41,074 bases of DNA from Candidatus Nanopelagicales bacterium. GTDB lineage: Bacteria > Actinomycetota > Actinomycetes > S36-B12 > GCA-2699445. Below the pieces are notes generated by a model. That model was not told where the DNA came from and made no database searches. It saw only the letters and a list, made by a program, of their open reading frames with translations. The DNA lies in assembly GCA_030700225.1 (NCBI GenBank), contig JAUYJT010000004.1, forward strand, positions 1 through 41,074, read 5' to 3'. The position numbers and the translations under genes were made by a program. Below, piece after piece: positions 14,114-23,033 of this stretch (position 1 is its first letter; each line of letters begins with the position of its first letter).

Positions 14114-14346
14114 ACCGAATCGTCCATGACTTCGGCCATGTCAGCGCGGAGCCGGACGAGATCGATCACGGCGACGTTGCGCCAGCGCTCGATGAGAGCT
14201 GGACCGGACAGTGGAGGCCTGGGCAGGGCGGTGAGTTCCATGATGGGCTTGCCCGCGCGGGTGACCGTGACATGTTCACCAGCTAGTACTCGGTCCGCGA
14301 CAGCTCCGCCGCTGTTTCTGAGCTCGCGAATCGGAACATTGGACAC
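14110..14346 (-). CDS. vapB: Phd/YefM-type antitoxin (VapB-like)
   Basis: A 78-residue antitoxin with a GTG start at 14346. The N-terminus IRELRNSGGAVADRVLAGEHVTVTRAGKPIMEL is the Phd/YefM DNA-binding fold, which recognises operator palindromes. The C-terminal part (about 45-78, Arg- and Asp-rich) would wrap around the PIN toxin. It is followed with a 4-bp overlap by vapC. A perfect 16-bp palindrome 10 bp upstream is the likely operator for conditional autoregulation. Confidence 0.85.
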   Translation of the reverse strand: MSNVPIRELRNSGGAVADRVLAGEHVTVTRAGKPIMELTALPRPPLSGPALIERWRNVAVIDLVRLRADMAEVMDDSV

Positions 14347-14355
14347 ACAGTCAGT

Positions 14356-14371
14356 GTCTCACATGTGAGAC
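14356..14371. promoter_or_regulatory. Perfect palindrome, probable VapB operator
   Basis: GTCTCACATGTGAGAC is a perfect 16-bp palindrome ending 10 bp from the GTG start of the antitoxin gene. Phd/YefM dimers bind such sites, so negative autoregulation is expected. Confidence 0.6.
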
Positions 14372-14452
14372 GCCGACAGAGCGCCGTCGCGACGGGTCAG
14401 AAACTCGAATTCGTGAGGGAAAGGCGGCGTGAACCATCAAGATCACAACAAG

Positions 14453-14526
14453 TAGCGGGGGCAGGATTTGAACCTGCGACCTCTGGGTTATGAGCCCAGC
14501 GAGCTACCGAACTGCTCCACCCCGCG
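14453..14526 (-). tRNA. Initiator tRNA-Met (CAT anticodon)
   Basis: The minus strand folds as a complete cloverleaf: acceptor CGCGGGG / CCCCGCT, D-arm GAGC...GCTC, anticodon arm CTGGG-CTCATAA-CCCAG, and T-arm GCAGG-TTCAAAT-CCTGC. The 1-72 position is unpaired (C-U), and three G-C pairs flank the anticodon loop. Both are initiator hallmarks. CCA is not encoded. The 3' end faces the toxin-antitoxin region, and tRNA 3' ends are common integration sites. Confidence 0.95.
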
Positions 14527-14625
14527 ATGATCGCCACCGCGACTTCGCAAGGATACATGGCCGGGCTCGGGGCCGCCAACCGCCGACTGAGCCTGTCGGT
14601 GCGCGGGTCCGACGGGTGTGCGCGG

Positions 14626-17600
14626 TCAGGCACCCTGCTCGTTGTCCGGTTGCTCCCCAGCGGACTCGTCCTGTGGCTGGCTCGGAGCCTCGCCCGGAGC
14701 CGGGCTGGCGTCGGGGTTCGGTGCTTCAACAGATGGTTTCTTGCCCTGGATCTCGGCATTGGCCTTGGCGGCACGGTCCAGAGCGTTCTTCAAAGCCTCT
14801 TGGGCCTTGCCGTAGGCGGCGAAGTCGCCCTTGGCCAGCGCCGCTTGGCCGCTGGCGTACGCCTTGGACGCGTCCTCCAAGGCTTGAGCCAGCTTCTGTT
14901 GGGCGGTGGACTTGTCGGATTCCTTAGAGGTGTCGCCGGTGACGTTGAATACCCTCGTCAGTGCCTCGTCCACCGTGTCGGCCATCACCACTGCCTGGCC
15001 GTAGGACGCGAGCACTTTTTGCAGCAGCGGATAACCCTGTCCCCCAGCGGCAGCCACGTAGATCGGCTCGACGTACAGCATGCCTTCGGCGACCGGCAGG
15101 GACAGAAGGTTGCCGGGCACGACGTCTGAGCCGCCCGCGCGCAGCAAAGTCAGTTGGGAAGAGATCACCGTGTCGGCTTCGAAGTTGCTCTGGACCTGGG
15201 TCGGGCCGGGAATCACAGTGTTCCTCGGCATCTGCAGAATCTGGATCTTCCCGTAGTCGGGGCCCGGTGTGGAGTTCGCGGCCATGAACGCGGCAAGAGT
15301 CTCCCGTCGGCTGGGCGAGAAGGACGTCGTGAGTGAGAAGCTCGGCTCGCGCGCCCCGGGCATCTGAAGCGTTAGGAAGTACGGGGCCTGGTAGGCGCTC
15401 GCGCCGGGCTTGGTCGGGTCGAACGGGATGATCCAGACATCTCCGCCTGAGTAGAACGTCGATGGGTCCGTGACGTGATAGCGGCTCACGATCGCTCGCT
15501 GCACCTTGAAAATGTCCTCGGGGTACCGGATGTGCTCCAGAACGCTAGGGGGTATGTCGGACTTGGGCTGAACCGTTCCCGGGAAGACACGCATCCACGT
15601 TTGGGCCACCGGGTCGGTTTCGTCCCACTGGTAAAGAGTGACCGTTCCGTCGTAGGCGTCGACCGTGGCCTTCACGGAGTTGCGCATGTAGGTGACCTGG
15701 GTTCTCGCCTGAGCGGAGATCGACCTTGAGGTCGTGGTGACCGCGTCACTCGTGGCTTCGCTCAGAGTCGTTCGCGATGCGTTTGGGTACTGGTTCGACG
15801 TGGTGTAGCCGTCGACGATCCACGTGATCCTTCCGTCCTGCACGACCGGGTAGGGGTGGCTGTCCAACGTCAGCCACGGGGCGACCTTCGACACCCGGTC
15901 TCTGGGATCCCGGTCCCACAGGACCCTCGAGTCCTCGTTAACCAGATCGGACAACAGGATGTTCGGGTCTTGGAACTTCGTCGCGAAGACGAGCCGGTTG
16001 AACAACCCACCCATGGCGGCGCCGCCTGTTCCCTCATACGTGTTGTTCCGCTGGCCGGTCGGGCTGGAGTCATCCGGATAGTCCAGCTCCTGCGGCGTGG
16101 CGCCCGCAGGAGCGCCGACGATGGAGTAGGGCGGCGACATCTCCCCGAAGTACACGCGCGGCTGTTCGATGTCGAGCCTGCCGACCGGCGGCACGTCACG
16201 TTCGAAGAAGTCGGGCTTGCCGTCCTTGAGGATCGTGTTGTCGTATGCGGAAACGAATCCGAATCCGTGCGTGTACACGGTCTTGTCGTTGGTCCAGTTG
16301 CGCTGGCCGTCAGGAATCCCGGCCTGGTTCAGCTCGCGGACCGAAACGACTGCCCCCTGCGGAGTGCCACTGGTCAGCGGGTAGCGGTCGATGTTCAACG
16401 CGTCGGGGAAGGCGTAGTAGCCGCGGATCTGCTGTAACTGCCGGAAGGTCGGGCTGATGATCGCGGGGTCAAGGAGCCGGATGTTCTTCAGAGTCCCCTT
16501 GTCCGTCTTCAGGACAGCGTCAGGAGCAACCAGCTTGCCTGGATAGTCCTGGACCTCAGAGCCGTCCAGACCGTACGAGGTGCGCGTGGCGGTGATGTTG
16601 TTCTGGATGTACGGGCGTTCCCGCACCTCCTCGGTCGGGCTGACCTGGAAGGTCTGCACGATCGCGGGATAGAGCCACCCGATGACGATGCTCGACAGCA
16701 CGAGCAACGCCAGCCCGATCAGAGGCAGCGCCCAGCGGCGGCGAGTGGCTCCGATGAACAGCAGGATCGCGACGATCAGTGAGGCGAACATTAGGATGGT
16801 CTTACCCGGCAGGATCGCGTTCGCGTCGACATACTTCATGCCCGTGAACCCTGACCCCTGAACGAGTGACTGGCTCGCGGTGGCCAGCTCGAACCGGTCC
16901 AGCCAGTATGAGCCTGCCTTCACGATCAGCAGTACGCCCGCCAGTATCCCCAGGTGAGTCTGCGCCGCGGGCGAGATCCCGCGGTCCGACCCCTGGACCC
17001 GCAAGCCGCCGTACAGGTAGTGCACAGCTACGGCGGTGACCAGGGAGAGAAGCAGCAAGGCGAACAGGAAGCCCAAGAGGAACCGGAGCCACGGGACCTG
17101 GAAGACGAAGAACCCGATGTCAACTCCGAACACGGGGTCCGTTTGCCCGAAATCGCCACCCTCACGCCACATCTGGTAGGTGGGCCATTCGGCTGCCGCG
17201 GACAGTCCGGTCATCAGCCCCAAGAACGCGCAGCCTCCTGCGGCCAGGATCAAGCGATACGGCTCCAGGGATGCCCGGTAGCGCTGCAAAGAGACCTGCT
17301 CGGGCGTCATCCTGGCGAAAGTCGGCCTGGACCGGAAGGCGATGGCCGCGTTGATGCCGATAACCGCGCCCATCACGGCGCCGAAGACCACGAAGAGACC
17401 TATCTGGGTAGTCAGAGTTGTCGTGAAGACCGACGTCTTGTCGACCGAGTCGAACCAGAGCCAGTCGGAGTAGATGCCGACGAACACGATGAATAGCAGC
17501 ACGAGTCCGCCCAGAACCAGCAGGGTGGGCGCCAGAGCGCGGCTTCGGCCCGGAGGCTCGGCGACGTCGGTGCGACCATATGGGCCGGGCCCGCTGCCTG

Positions 17601-17628
17601 ATGCGCTTCCCGGCATTTCAAACGACAT
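14626..17628 (-). CDS. UPF0182 family integral membrane protein
   Basis: A protein of 1000 residues of the UPF0182 (COG1615) family, conserved across actinobacteria; function unknown. ATG at 17628 is chosen because the sequence from MSFEMPG on is family-like, whereas the upstream in-frame extension overlaps the neighbouring protease gene and is low-complexity. About seven transmembrane segments occupy the first 340 residues (LVLGGLVLLFIVFVGIYSDW is the first). A large extracytoplasmic domain (about 380-900) follows, and then an Ala/Lys/Gln-rich, Pro-tailed C-terminus. It lies just downstream of the PDZ protease gene with an 10-bp gap, probably cotranscribed. Confidence 0.9.
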   Translation of the reverse strand: MSFEMPGSASGSGPGPYGRTDVAEPPGRSRALAPTLLVLGGLVLLFIVFVGIYSDWLWFDSVDKTSVFTTTLTTQIGLFVVFGAVMGAVIGINAAIAFRSRPTFARMTPEQVSLQRYRASLEPYRLILAAGGCAFLGLMTGLSAAAEWPTYQMWREGGDFGQTDPVFGVDIGFFVFQVPWLRFLLGFLFALLLLSLVTAVAVHYLYGGLRVQGSDRGISPAAQTHLGILAGVLLIVKAGSYWLDRFELATASQSLVQGSGFTGMKYVDANAILPGKTILMFASLIVAILLFIGATRRRWALPLIGLALLVLSSIVIGWLYPAIVQTFQVSPTEEVRERPYIQNNITATRTSYGLDGSEVQDYPGKLVAPDAVLKTDKGTLKNIRLLDPAIISPTFRQLQQIRGYYAFPDALNIDRYPLTSGTPQGAVVSVRELNQAGIPDGQRNWTNDKTVYTHGFGFVSAYDNTILKDGKPDFFERDVPPVGRLDIEQPRVYFGEMSPPYSIVGAPAGATPQELDYPDDSSPTGQRNNTYEGTGGAAMGGLFNRLVFATKFQDPNILLSDLVNEDSRVLWDRDPRDRVSKVAPWLTLDSHPYPVVQDGRITWIVDGYTTSNQYPNASRTTLSEATSDAVTTTSRSISAQARTQVTYMRNSVKATVDAYDGTVTLYQWDETDPVAQTWMRVFPGTVQPKSDIPPSVLEHIRYPEDIFKVQRAIVSRYHVTDPSTFYSGGDVWIIPFDPTKPGASAYQAPYFLTLQMPGAREPSFSLTTSFSPSRRETLAAFMAANSTPGPDYGKIQILQMPRNTVIPGPTQVQSNFEADTVISSQLTLLRAGGSDVVPGNLLSLPVAEGMLYVEPIYVAAAGGQGYPLLQKVLASYGQAVVMADTVDEALTRVFNVTGDTSKESDKSTAQQKLAQALEDASKAYASGQAALAKGDFAAYGKAQEALKNALDRAAKANAEIQGKKPSVEAPNPDASPAPGEAPSQPQDESAGEQPDNEQGA

Positions 17629-17638
17629 AGCGCCGAGC

Positions 17639-18706
17639 CTAACGCGCTGTAGGCGACGCGAGAGAGGCCGGGCAAGTCGGAAGCTCATCGCCGGACTGCC
17701 AACGTTTGATCGCGTCCACGGCTTCGGACAGGGTCGAGACTGGGACGATGGGCAGCTCCGGCTGCTGGGCTCCCACGACGTCATCGCAGTTACCGGCGGG
17801 TGCGAGGAATAGCTGAACCCCGGCTCGGGAGGCCGCCAGGATCTTCTTGTCTATCCCGCCGATCTCGCCGACTTCCCCGTTGGGCTTGATCGTGCCGGTG
17901 CCAGCGACCTGGCGCCCGGCGAGCAGGTCTTCGGGGGTGAGCTTGTCGACTATCGCGACGGCCAGCATCAGTCCCGCGCTTGGGCCTCCAATGTCCGGTA
18001 GGGAGAGGACCGGCTTGAAGTTCGACACGTACTGTCCCCCGACGGTGATTCCGATGATGGCGCGATCTGAATCGTCGGGGCTGGCGGTCGTCTTGATCGT
18101 CTCGTCCAACCTCTGGCCGCCTCGCTCGACCCGCAGGTTTAGCTCGTTGCCTGGAGGGCGGCTGGACACCTGCTTCGCGACTTGTCCGGAGCTGGAAACG
18201 CGGTGACCGTCCACTGATCGGATCACGTCGCCGGGTTGGAGCTTGCCGTCGGACGGGGATCCGGGTTTGACGCTGGACACCACGGCGTCGGTCACGGGGC
18301 GGTGCAGGTAGTTGGCGGCCGCGGCGAGAGCATCGGATTGGGATTGGCTGAAGACTTGTTGTTCGAGGGCTCGTTCCTCCTGGCCTGGGTCCCCGCTTGG
18401 GTACCTCGCCTGGACAGGCAGGACGGTCACGTCCGGTGTGAGTAGTCCCCAGATGGCTGTCGCGACGGAGATGCTCCCGGAGGGCCCGCCGGCCTCAGCG
18501 ACGGTCGTCATGTCGAGCTCACCGGTCGTGGGGTAAGAGCGGGTGCCCTCGATCTTGAGCACTGGCTCGCCGTCGTGCTCCCCGAGTATGTCGAAGACTG
18601 GACCAGGCGCCAGAGTCACGAAAGGGGCTGGGGCGATGACCGCTGTGCCAGCGACGGCGACCAGGAGTATCCAGGCGCTGGCGTACCAGAACTGGCGCCG
18701 ACTCAT
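17639..18706 (-). CDS. PDZ and Lon-like (S16) membrane-anchored protease
   Basis: A 355-residue protein of the YlbL/Lon-like type. An N-terminal transmembrane helix (residues 6-27) anchors it outside the membrane. A PDZ domain (about 133-205, with VVSSVKPGSPSDGKLQPGDVI) precedes a Lon C-terminal proteolytic domain. The catalytic dyad is Ser243 (GGPSAGLM) and the Lys in GIDKKILAA (about 288). Unlike Lon, there is no ATPase. It probably processes secreted or membrane proteins. It overlaps the small membrane-protein gene upstream by 4 bp. Confidence 0.9.
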   Translation of the reverse strand: MSRRQFWYASAWILLVAVAGTAVIAPAPFVTLAPGPVFDILGEHDGEPVLKIEGTRSYPTTGELDMTTVAEAGGPSGSISVATAIWGLLTPDVTVLPVQARYPSGDPGQEERALEQQVFSQSQSDALAAAANYLHRPVTDAVVSSVKPGSPSDGKLQPGDVIRSVDGHRVSSSGQVAKQVSSRPPGNELNLRVERGGQRLDETIKTTASPDDSDRAIIGITVGGQYVSNFKPVLSLPDIGGPSAGLMLAVAIVDKLTPEDLLAGRQVAGTGTIKPNGEVGEIGGIDKKILAASRAGVQLFLAPAGNCDDVVGAQQPELPIVPVSTLSEAVDAIKRWQSGDELPTCPASLASPTAR

Positions 18707-18888
18707 CTGTGGGCCTGGGCGTCGCGAGGGACCGGCGTGCGGCGCAGGGCCTTCTCCATCCTTGCCAGACGGCGAGCCCGGTCCGCGGAACTAAGGTCCC
18801 GCTTCCGGGACCGCGCAATGAACAACAAGGCGATGAGGCCACACGTCGCAAGCAAGATCGTCGCGGCCAGCCAGACGAGCGGCTCCAC
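18703..18888 (-). CDS. Small single-pass membrane protein
   Basis: A 61-residue protein with a GTG start at 18888 preceded by AGAGGA. One transmembrane helix (about 4-25, LVWLAATILLATCGLIALLFIA) is followed by an Arg/Lys-rich cytoplasmic tail. The stop overlaps the start of the PDZ protease gene (ATGA), which supports it being a real, coupled gene. Function unknown. It heads a probable three-gene unit with the protease and UPF0182 protein. Confidence 0.65.
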   Translation of the reverse strand: MEPLVWLAATILLATCGLIALLFIARSRKRDLSSADRARRLARMEKALRRTPVPRDAQAHR

Positions 18889-19018
18889 GCAGTTCCTCTC
18901 GCTCGATCAGACCCACAAGTATGCATCCAGATCCACATGTGGCCAACGCCATCGGCTCGGCCATTCGTGTCCAGCCCGCTACGGGGATAGGTTGATCCCA
19001 CACCCTGCAGGAGGACGC

Positions 19019-20293
19019 ATGAGCGGCAACTTCCCCTTCGGCTTCACGCCGCCGGATCCGGACAAGCCAGGAGGCGATCCGACCGGCGGTTTCGACATGT
19101 CCCAGCTTGGGTCCGCTCTTGAATCTCTCGGGCGGATGCTCCAGTCAGGCGAGACCGGACCGGTGAACTGGGACTTGGCAAGTCAGATGGCCAAACAGCA
19201 CGAGGCGCAGCAGAGTGACCCGGAGTTGACCGCCGGAGAGCGGTCGGCTGTCGCGGACGCGGCCATGCTGGCGGATCACTGGCTCGACGGGGCTTGCTCG
19301 TTCGCCGCGAGCGATGCGGGTGCCGTCGCGTGGACGCGCCGGGAGTGGGTAGACGGCACATTACCGACCTGGCAGGAAGTCATCACGCCCGTCGCCGAAC
19401 AGGTCCAAGGCACCTTGGGTGGATTGATCGCTGGACAGGCCATGCCGGGAATGGATGAGCAGGCCGCTGCGATGATGGGCCCACTGGCCGGCATGGCCAA
19501 ACAGCTCGGCGCGGCACTGTTCGCCGCGCAAGTCGGGCAGGGACTAGGGACGCTGTCAGGAGAAGTCCTGTCGGCCAGCGATATTGGCATCCCACTCACC
19601 CGGAGTGGCCGACCAACCATTCTTCCCGGCAACGCGGGTCAGTTCGCTGACGGGTTGGGGCTCGATCGCCAGGATGTGCTTCTCTACGTGGCGCTGCGAG
19701 AGTGCGCCCACGAACGGTTGTTCACGCACGTCCCGTGGCTGCGCTCGCGACTTGAAGCCGCGGTCGCCGCTTACGCTCGCGGGATCCACGTCGATACCGA
19801 TCGGATCGAGCAGGCAGTGGCCCAGATCGACCCCGCCAATCCCGAGTCGATGCAGGAAGTCTTGTCCGGGGGCGTGCTTGAACCTCAGGACACCCCAGAG
19901 CAGCGCGCGGCCTTGTCCAGGTTGGAGACCCTGCTGGCGATGGTTGAGGGCTGGGTGGAGCACGTTGTTACTGAGGCGGTGGCGGACCGGATGCCGGACC
20001 TTGGCAGGTTGTCAGAGGCGATGCGCCGACGCCGCGCTGCGGGTGGGCCGGCTGAGAAGACCTTCGCGACGCTCGTCGGACTGGAGCTTCGCCCCCGAAG
20101 GCTCAGGGAAGCAGCCCAGTTCTGGGGCATGGTTCTTACGGCGGAGGATGCCGCTGGGCGTGACGCACTGTGGGAGCACCCCGACCTGTTGCCCGCGGCC
20201 GACGACTTGGACGACATCGATGGCTACTGGGAGCGGCGTCAGTCGTCCGAGCCGCTCCAAGTGCCTGAAGATCCTGGGGCCGCAGGCGAGTAG
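19019..20293 (+). CDS. DUF2342 family zinc-dependent metalloprotease-like protein
   Basis: A 424-residue protein. ATG at 19019 has a ribosome site GCAGGAGG. The family signature is the helix LRECAHERLFTHVPWLRSRL (about 220-239), a variant of the zinc-binding pattern usually written E-x-x-H-x-R-L-F; the Glu and His are kept. The N-terminus is Gly/Pro-rich (NFPFGFTPPDPDKPGG) as in other actinobacterial members. These proteins are annotated as putative zinc hydrolases; substrates are unknown. It is transcribed divergently from the PDZ protease unit, an arrangement that I believe recurs in actinobacteria. The long upstream extension in the same frame is unlikely because it runs antisense through the small membrane gene. 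Confidence 0.88.
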   Translation: MSGNFPFGFTPPDPDKPGGDPTGGFDMSQLGSALESLGRMLQSGETGPVNWDLASQMAKQHEAQQSDPELTAGERSAVADAAMLADHWLDGACSFAASDAGAVAWTRREWVDGTLPTWQEVITPVAEQVQGTLGGLIAGQAMPGMDEQAAAMMGPLAGMAKQLGAALFAAQVGQGLGTLSGEVLSASDIGIPLTRSGRPTILPGNAGQFADGLGLDRQDVLLYVALRECAHERLFTHVPWLRSRLEAAVAAYARGIHVDTDRIEQAVAQIDPANPESMQEVLSGGVLEPQDTPEQRAALSRLETLLAMVEGWVEHVVTEAVADRMPDLGRLSEAMRRRRAAGGPAEKTFATLVGLELRPRRLREAAQFWGMVLTAEDAAGRDALWEHPDLLPAADDLDDIDGYWERRQSSEPLQVPEDPGAAGE

Positions 20294-20311
20294 GCGTGCT
20301 GTCCGATCTGA

Positions 20312-21253
20312 TCAGGTCGTCAGTTTGTACTTGCCGTACCGCCGTTTGACGAAGAATCCGGCGATGCGGTTCGTCATGGACGGCTTGCGGGCGAAGTCAT
20401 CGATGTTGGCGGCGATCCAGTCCGCGACCGCGACCGGCGCCTGTCCGGTGACCCGGGCGACTGTGTCCGTCACCAGGTCCGCGTCGCCGTTCCGCCAGGC
20501 GCGCAGGTGACACAGGACGTTGATCTCGAGGGCACGCATGTCGGGGTAGGCGCCGTGCTCGAGCAGCATCTTCGCGAATTCGTCCTCGGGCAGGTCGTAG
20601 TAGGGGATGGGCCGATGTAGTGCGTTCGAGAACAAGGCGGTGACCTCAGCCATGTCCAGCGCAGCGGGGCCGGTGCACTCGAGGTTCTCTCCCTCGTGCC
20701 CCGCCGTCGTGATCACCGTTGCGGACACGCGGGCGACATCGGCCAGCGCGACGAGACCGACCCGGCCCCTCCCGCTCATGCCCATGACAGCTCCCATCCT
20801 CAGCTGCGAGGCGAACGGCGCCAGCGATGTCTCCATCACGGAGTTGGGAGATACGAGCGTCCAGGGCAACCCTGAGTTCTTCAGATGGTTGATCGACTCC
20901 ACGTGCATCGAGTCGAGCGAGTCGCCATGATGGCGCACGGCCCCGTAGATGGCCACGATGTGGGGTGCGCCGCCAGCCCGTGCTGCGTCGACGACGGCGG
21001 TTTCCCGTTCCGCGATGTGCCCATCCATCGGCGATGAAAGGTACACATGTGTGACGTCTGTCAGAGGCGCGACGAGCGAGGCCGGGTCATCCATGTCCCC
21101 TTCGACGACTTCGATGTTGTTGCCTGACAGCTTGAACTTCGACCGGTCGCGGACCATCGCTCGCACCTGGATGTCGTCGCGGTTGGCGAGTTCGGCGACG
21201 AGCGCATGGCCGAACATCCCGTTCCCGGTTGTCACGAGCACACGTCGGGTCAT
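20312..21253 (-). CDS. NmrA-like NAD(P)-binding oxidoreductase
   Basis: A 313-residue atypical short-chain dehydrogenase. The Rossmann start VLVTTGNGMFGHALVAEL has a GxGxxG-like motif. VRDRSKF is consistent with NADP binding, and VEGDMDDPASL follows. NmrA/QOR2-type proteins sense redox cofactors or reduce quinones; the role here is unknown. The C-terminus is basic (FFVKRRYGKYKLTT). It is the last minus-strand gene after choD (43-bp gap) and convergent with the DUF2342 gene. Confidence 0.8.
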   Translation of the reverse strand: MTRRVLVTTGNGMFGHALVAELANRDDIQVRAMVRDRSKFKLSGNNIEVVEGDMDDPASLVAPLTDVTHVYLSSPMDGHIAERETAVVDAARAGGAPHIVAIYGAVRHHGDSLDSMHVESINHLKNSGLPWTLVSPNSVMETSLAPFASQLRMGAVMGMSGRGRVGLVALADVARVSATVITTAGHEGENLECTGPAALDMAEVTALFSNALHRPIPYYDLPEDEFAKMLLEHGAYPDMRALEINVLCHLRAWRNGDADLVTDTVARVTGQAPVAVADWIAANIDDFARKPSMTNRIAGFFVKRRYGKYKLTT

Positions 21254-21296
21254 GTGTCGTCCTCCTGATCGAACTGTCGGCCGCGTGCCACCAGAA

Positions 21297-23006
21297 CTAA
21301 GGCTGAGACGTACTCTCCGCTACGGGTAGCCGCAAGGCCCCAGGCGCGCTGGCGGGGACGGCCGGGGAGTTCGGCGGGACAGGGTCGACCCTGCGGTACG
21401 GCTCACCCTGTTCGGGACGCGGGTCGGCCTCGCCGCGGTTGGGCCACATGGCGAAGGCACGCTCGGCTTGCGCCGTGATCGTCAGCGAGGGGTTGACCCC
21501 GAGGTTCGCTGTCACGGCCGCTCCGTCGACGACGTGGAGCCCGTCGTAGCCCCAGGCCCTGTGGTACGGGTCGATGACACCGGTCTCGGGTGACTCCGAA
21601 ATAGGCGCTCCGCCGATGAAGTGGGCGGTCAGCGGGGCCGAGATGACTTCACCGAAGTTCCCACCAGGTATGCCGTCGACGCGCGCGGCCATCCGGCGTA
21701 CCGCGTCGTTAGCGGCTGGGATCCAGCTCGGCGAAGGCTCGCCCATCCCCTGCTTCGACGTCAGCTTCCAACGTCCAGATCGGGTCTTCTTGCTGTAGAC
21801 GGTCAGCGAGTTATCAACCGGTTGCATGCAAAGCGCGATCACGCTGCGCTCCGACCATCCGCGGATCCCCGCGTACAAGCCCACGAAGTCCCTGGGCCGC
21901 TTGGCGACGGTCTTGACCCATGTCTTCCAACGAGGAACGCCCGGCTCCTCGTCAGTCATGACAGTCCCCAGCAGTCCCATCATGTTCGAGCCCTTGCCAT
22001 ACCGGACCGGCTCGATGTGAGTGTGAGGCTCGGGGAAGAACGACGAAGTGATCGCTACGCCGCGCGTGAAGTCGCGACGCCGGTCACGCGAGATCGCTCC
22101 CAGCAGGCTCTCGGAGTTCGTGCGCGAAAGCTCTCCCAGCGCTGGGCTCAGCGCGTGCAGGTGTCCTTCGTCCTTCATCCTGTGCAGCAGCTTCTGAGTG
22201 TTGAAAGTTCCCGCGGCGAAGACGACGTGCTCGGCTGAGAACTCCCGGCGACCCCGCTTGGGCAAGATCCCCGTGCGTTCGCTCTCGACGGCGAACCCCC
22301 CACCGGGAAGCGGGCGGATCGCCCGGACCGTAGTCATCGGGAACACTTCAGCGCCAGCGTTCTCGGCGAGCCAGATGTAGTTCTTGGCCAGGGTGTTCTT
22401 CGCGTTGTTCGGGCATCCGGTCATGCATGAGCCGCACTCCCTGCAGCCGTTGCGTTCCGGGCCCGCCCCTCCGAAGAAGGGATCTGGCGACTTCACTCCC
22501 GGCCCGTCACCGAAGAACACCCCGACTGGAGCCATCCGGAAGGTGTGACCAGCCCCCATCTCATCCGCCACGGCCTTCATGATCTCGTCGGCTGGCGTCA
22601 TGTGCGGGTTCTCGACCACGCCCAGCATCCTGGCGGCCTGGTCGTAGTAGGGAGCCAGCTCGGTGGACCAATCGGTGATGCCACTCCACTGCGGGTCGTC
22701 GAAGAACCGCTTCGGAGGCACGTACAGCGTGTTCGCGTAGACGAGAGACCCTCCGCCGACCCCGGCTCCCGCAAGGATGATGACGTTCCGCAGGAAGTGC
22801 ATCCGCTGGATTCCCGTCATGCCCAGCCTGGGTGCCCACAGGAACTTGCGAAGCCGCCAGGATGTCTTCGGGAAGCTGTAGTCGTCGAACCTGCGGCCCG
22901 CCTCCAGCATGCCGACGCGGTAGCCCTTCTCGGTGAGGCGCAACGCCGCGACCGAACCGCCGAATCCGGATCCGATCACAACCGCGTCGAAGTCGAACGA
23001 GTCCAT
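21297..23006 (-). CDS. choD: GMC-type FAD oxidoreductase, ChoD (cholesterol oxidase-like)
   Basis: A 569-residue flavoprotein. The N-terminus VVIGSGFGGSVAALRLTEKGYRVGMLEAGRRF is the FAD-binding Rossmann motif. AGAGVGGGSLVYANTLYVPP follows. A Cys-rich stretch CRECGSCMTGCPNNAKNT (about 188-205) is typical of this branch. The C-terminus DGAAVTANLGVNPSLTITAQAERA is the GMC C-terminal signature. Similarity through the Pro-rich tail, and its position after guaB and guaB3, match mycobacterial ChoD (Rv3409c). ChoD was named as a cholesterol oxidase, but its physiological substrate is disputed. It is probably cotranscribed with the aldehyde dehydrogenase gene (27-bp gap). Confidence 0.88.
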   Translation of the reverse strand: MDSFDFDAVVIGSGFGGSVAALRLTEKGYRVGMLEAGRRFDDYSFPKTSWRLRKFLWAPRLGMTGIQRMHFLRNVIILAGAGVGGGSLVYANTLYVPPKRFFDDPQWSGITDWSTELAPYYDQAARMLGVVENPHMTPADEIMKAVADEMGAGHTFRMAPVGVFFGDGPGVKSPDPFFGGAGPERNGCRECGSCMTGCPNNAKNTLAKNYIWLAENAGAEVFPMTTVRAIRPLPGGGFAVESERTGILPKRGRREFSAEHVVFAAGTFNTQKLLHRMKDEGHLHALSPALGELSRTNSESLLGAISRDRRRDFTRGVAITSSFFPEPHTHIEPVRYGKGSNMMGLLGTVMTDEEPGVPRWKTWVKTVAKRPRDFVGLYAGIRGWSERSVIALCMQPVDNSLTVYSKKTRSGRWKLTSKQGMGEPSPSWIPAANDAVRRMAARVDGIPGGNFGEVISAPLTAHFIGGAPISESPETGVIDPYHRAWGYDGLHVVDGAAVTANLGVNPSLTITAQAERAFAMWPNRGEADPRPEQGEPYRRVDPVPPNSPAVPASAPGALRLPVAESTSQP

Positions 23007-23033
23007 GCTTGCCCTCCCAGGCTTCGCCGAGCC

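Noticed and set aside
17629-17784. Longer start for the UPF0182 protein
   Set aside because: It would overlap most of the 3' end of the PDZ protease gene and adds a non-family sequence; the family start fits ATG at 17628.
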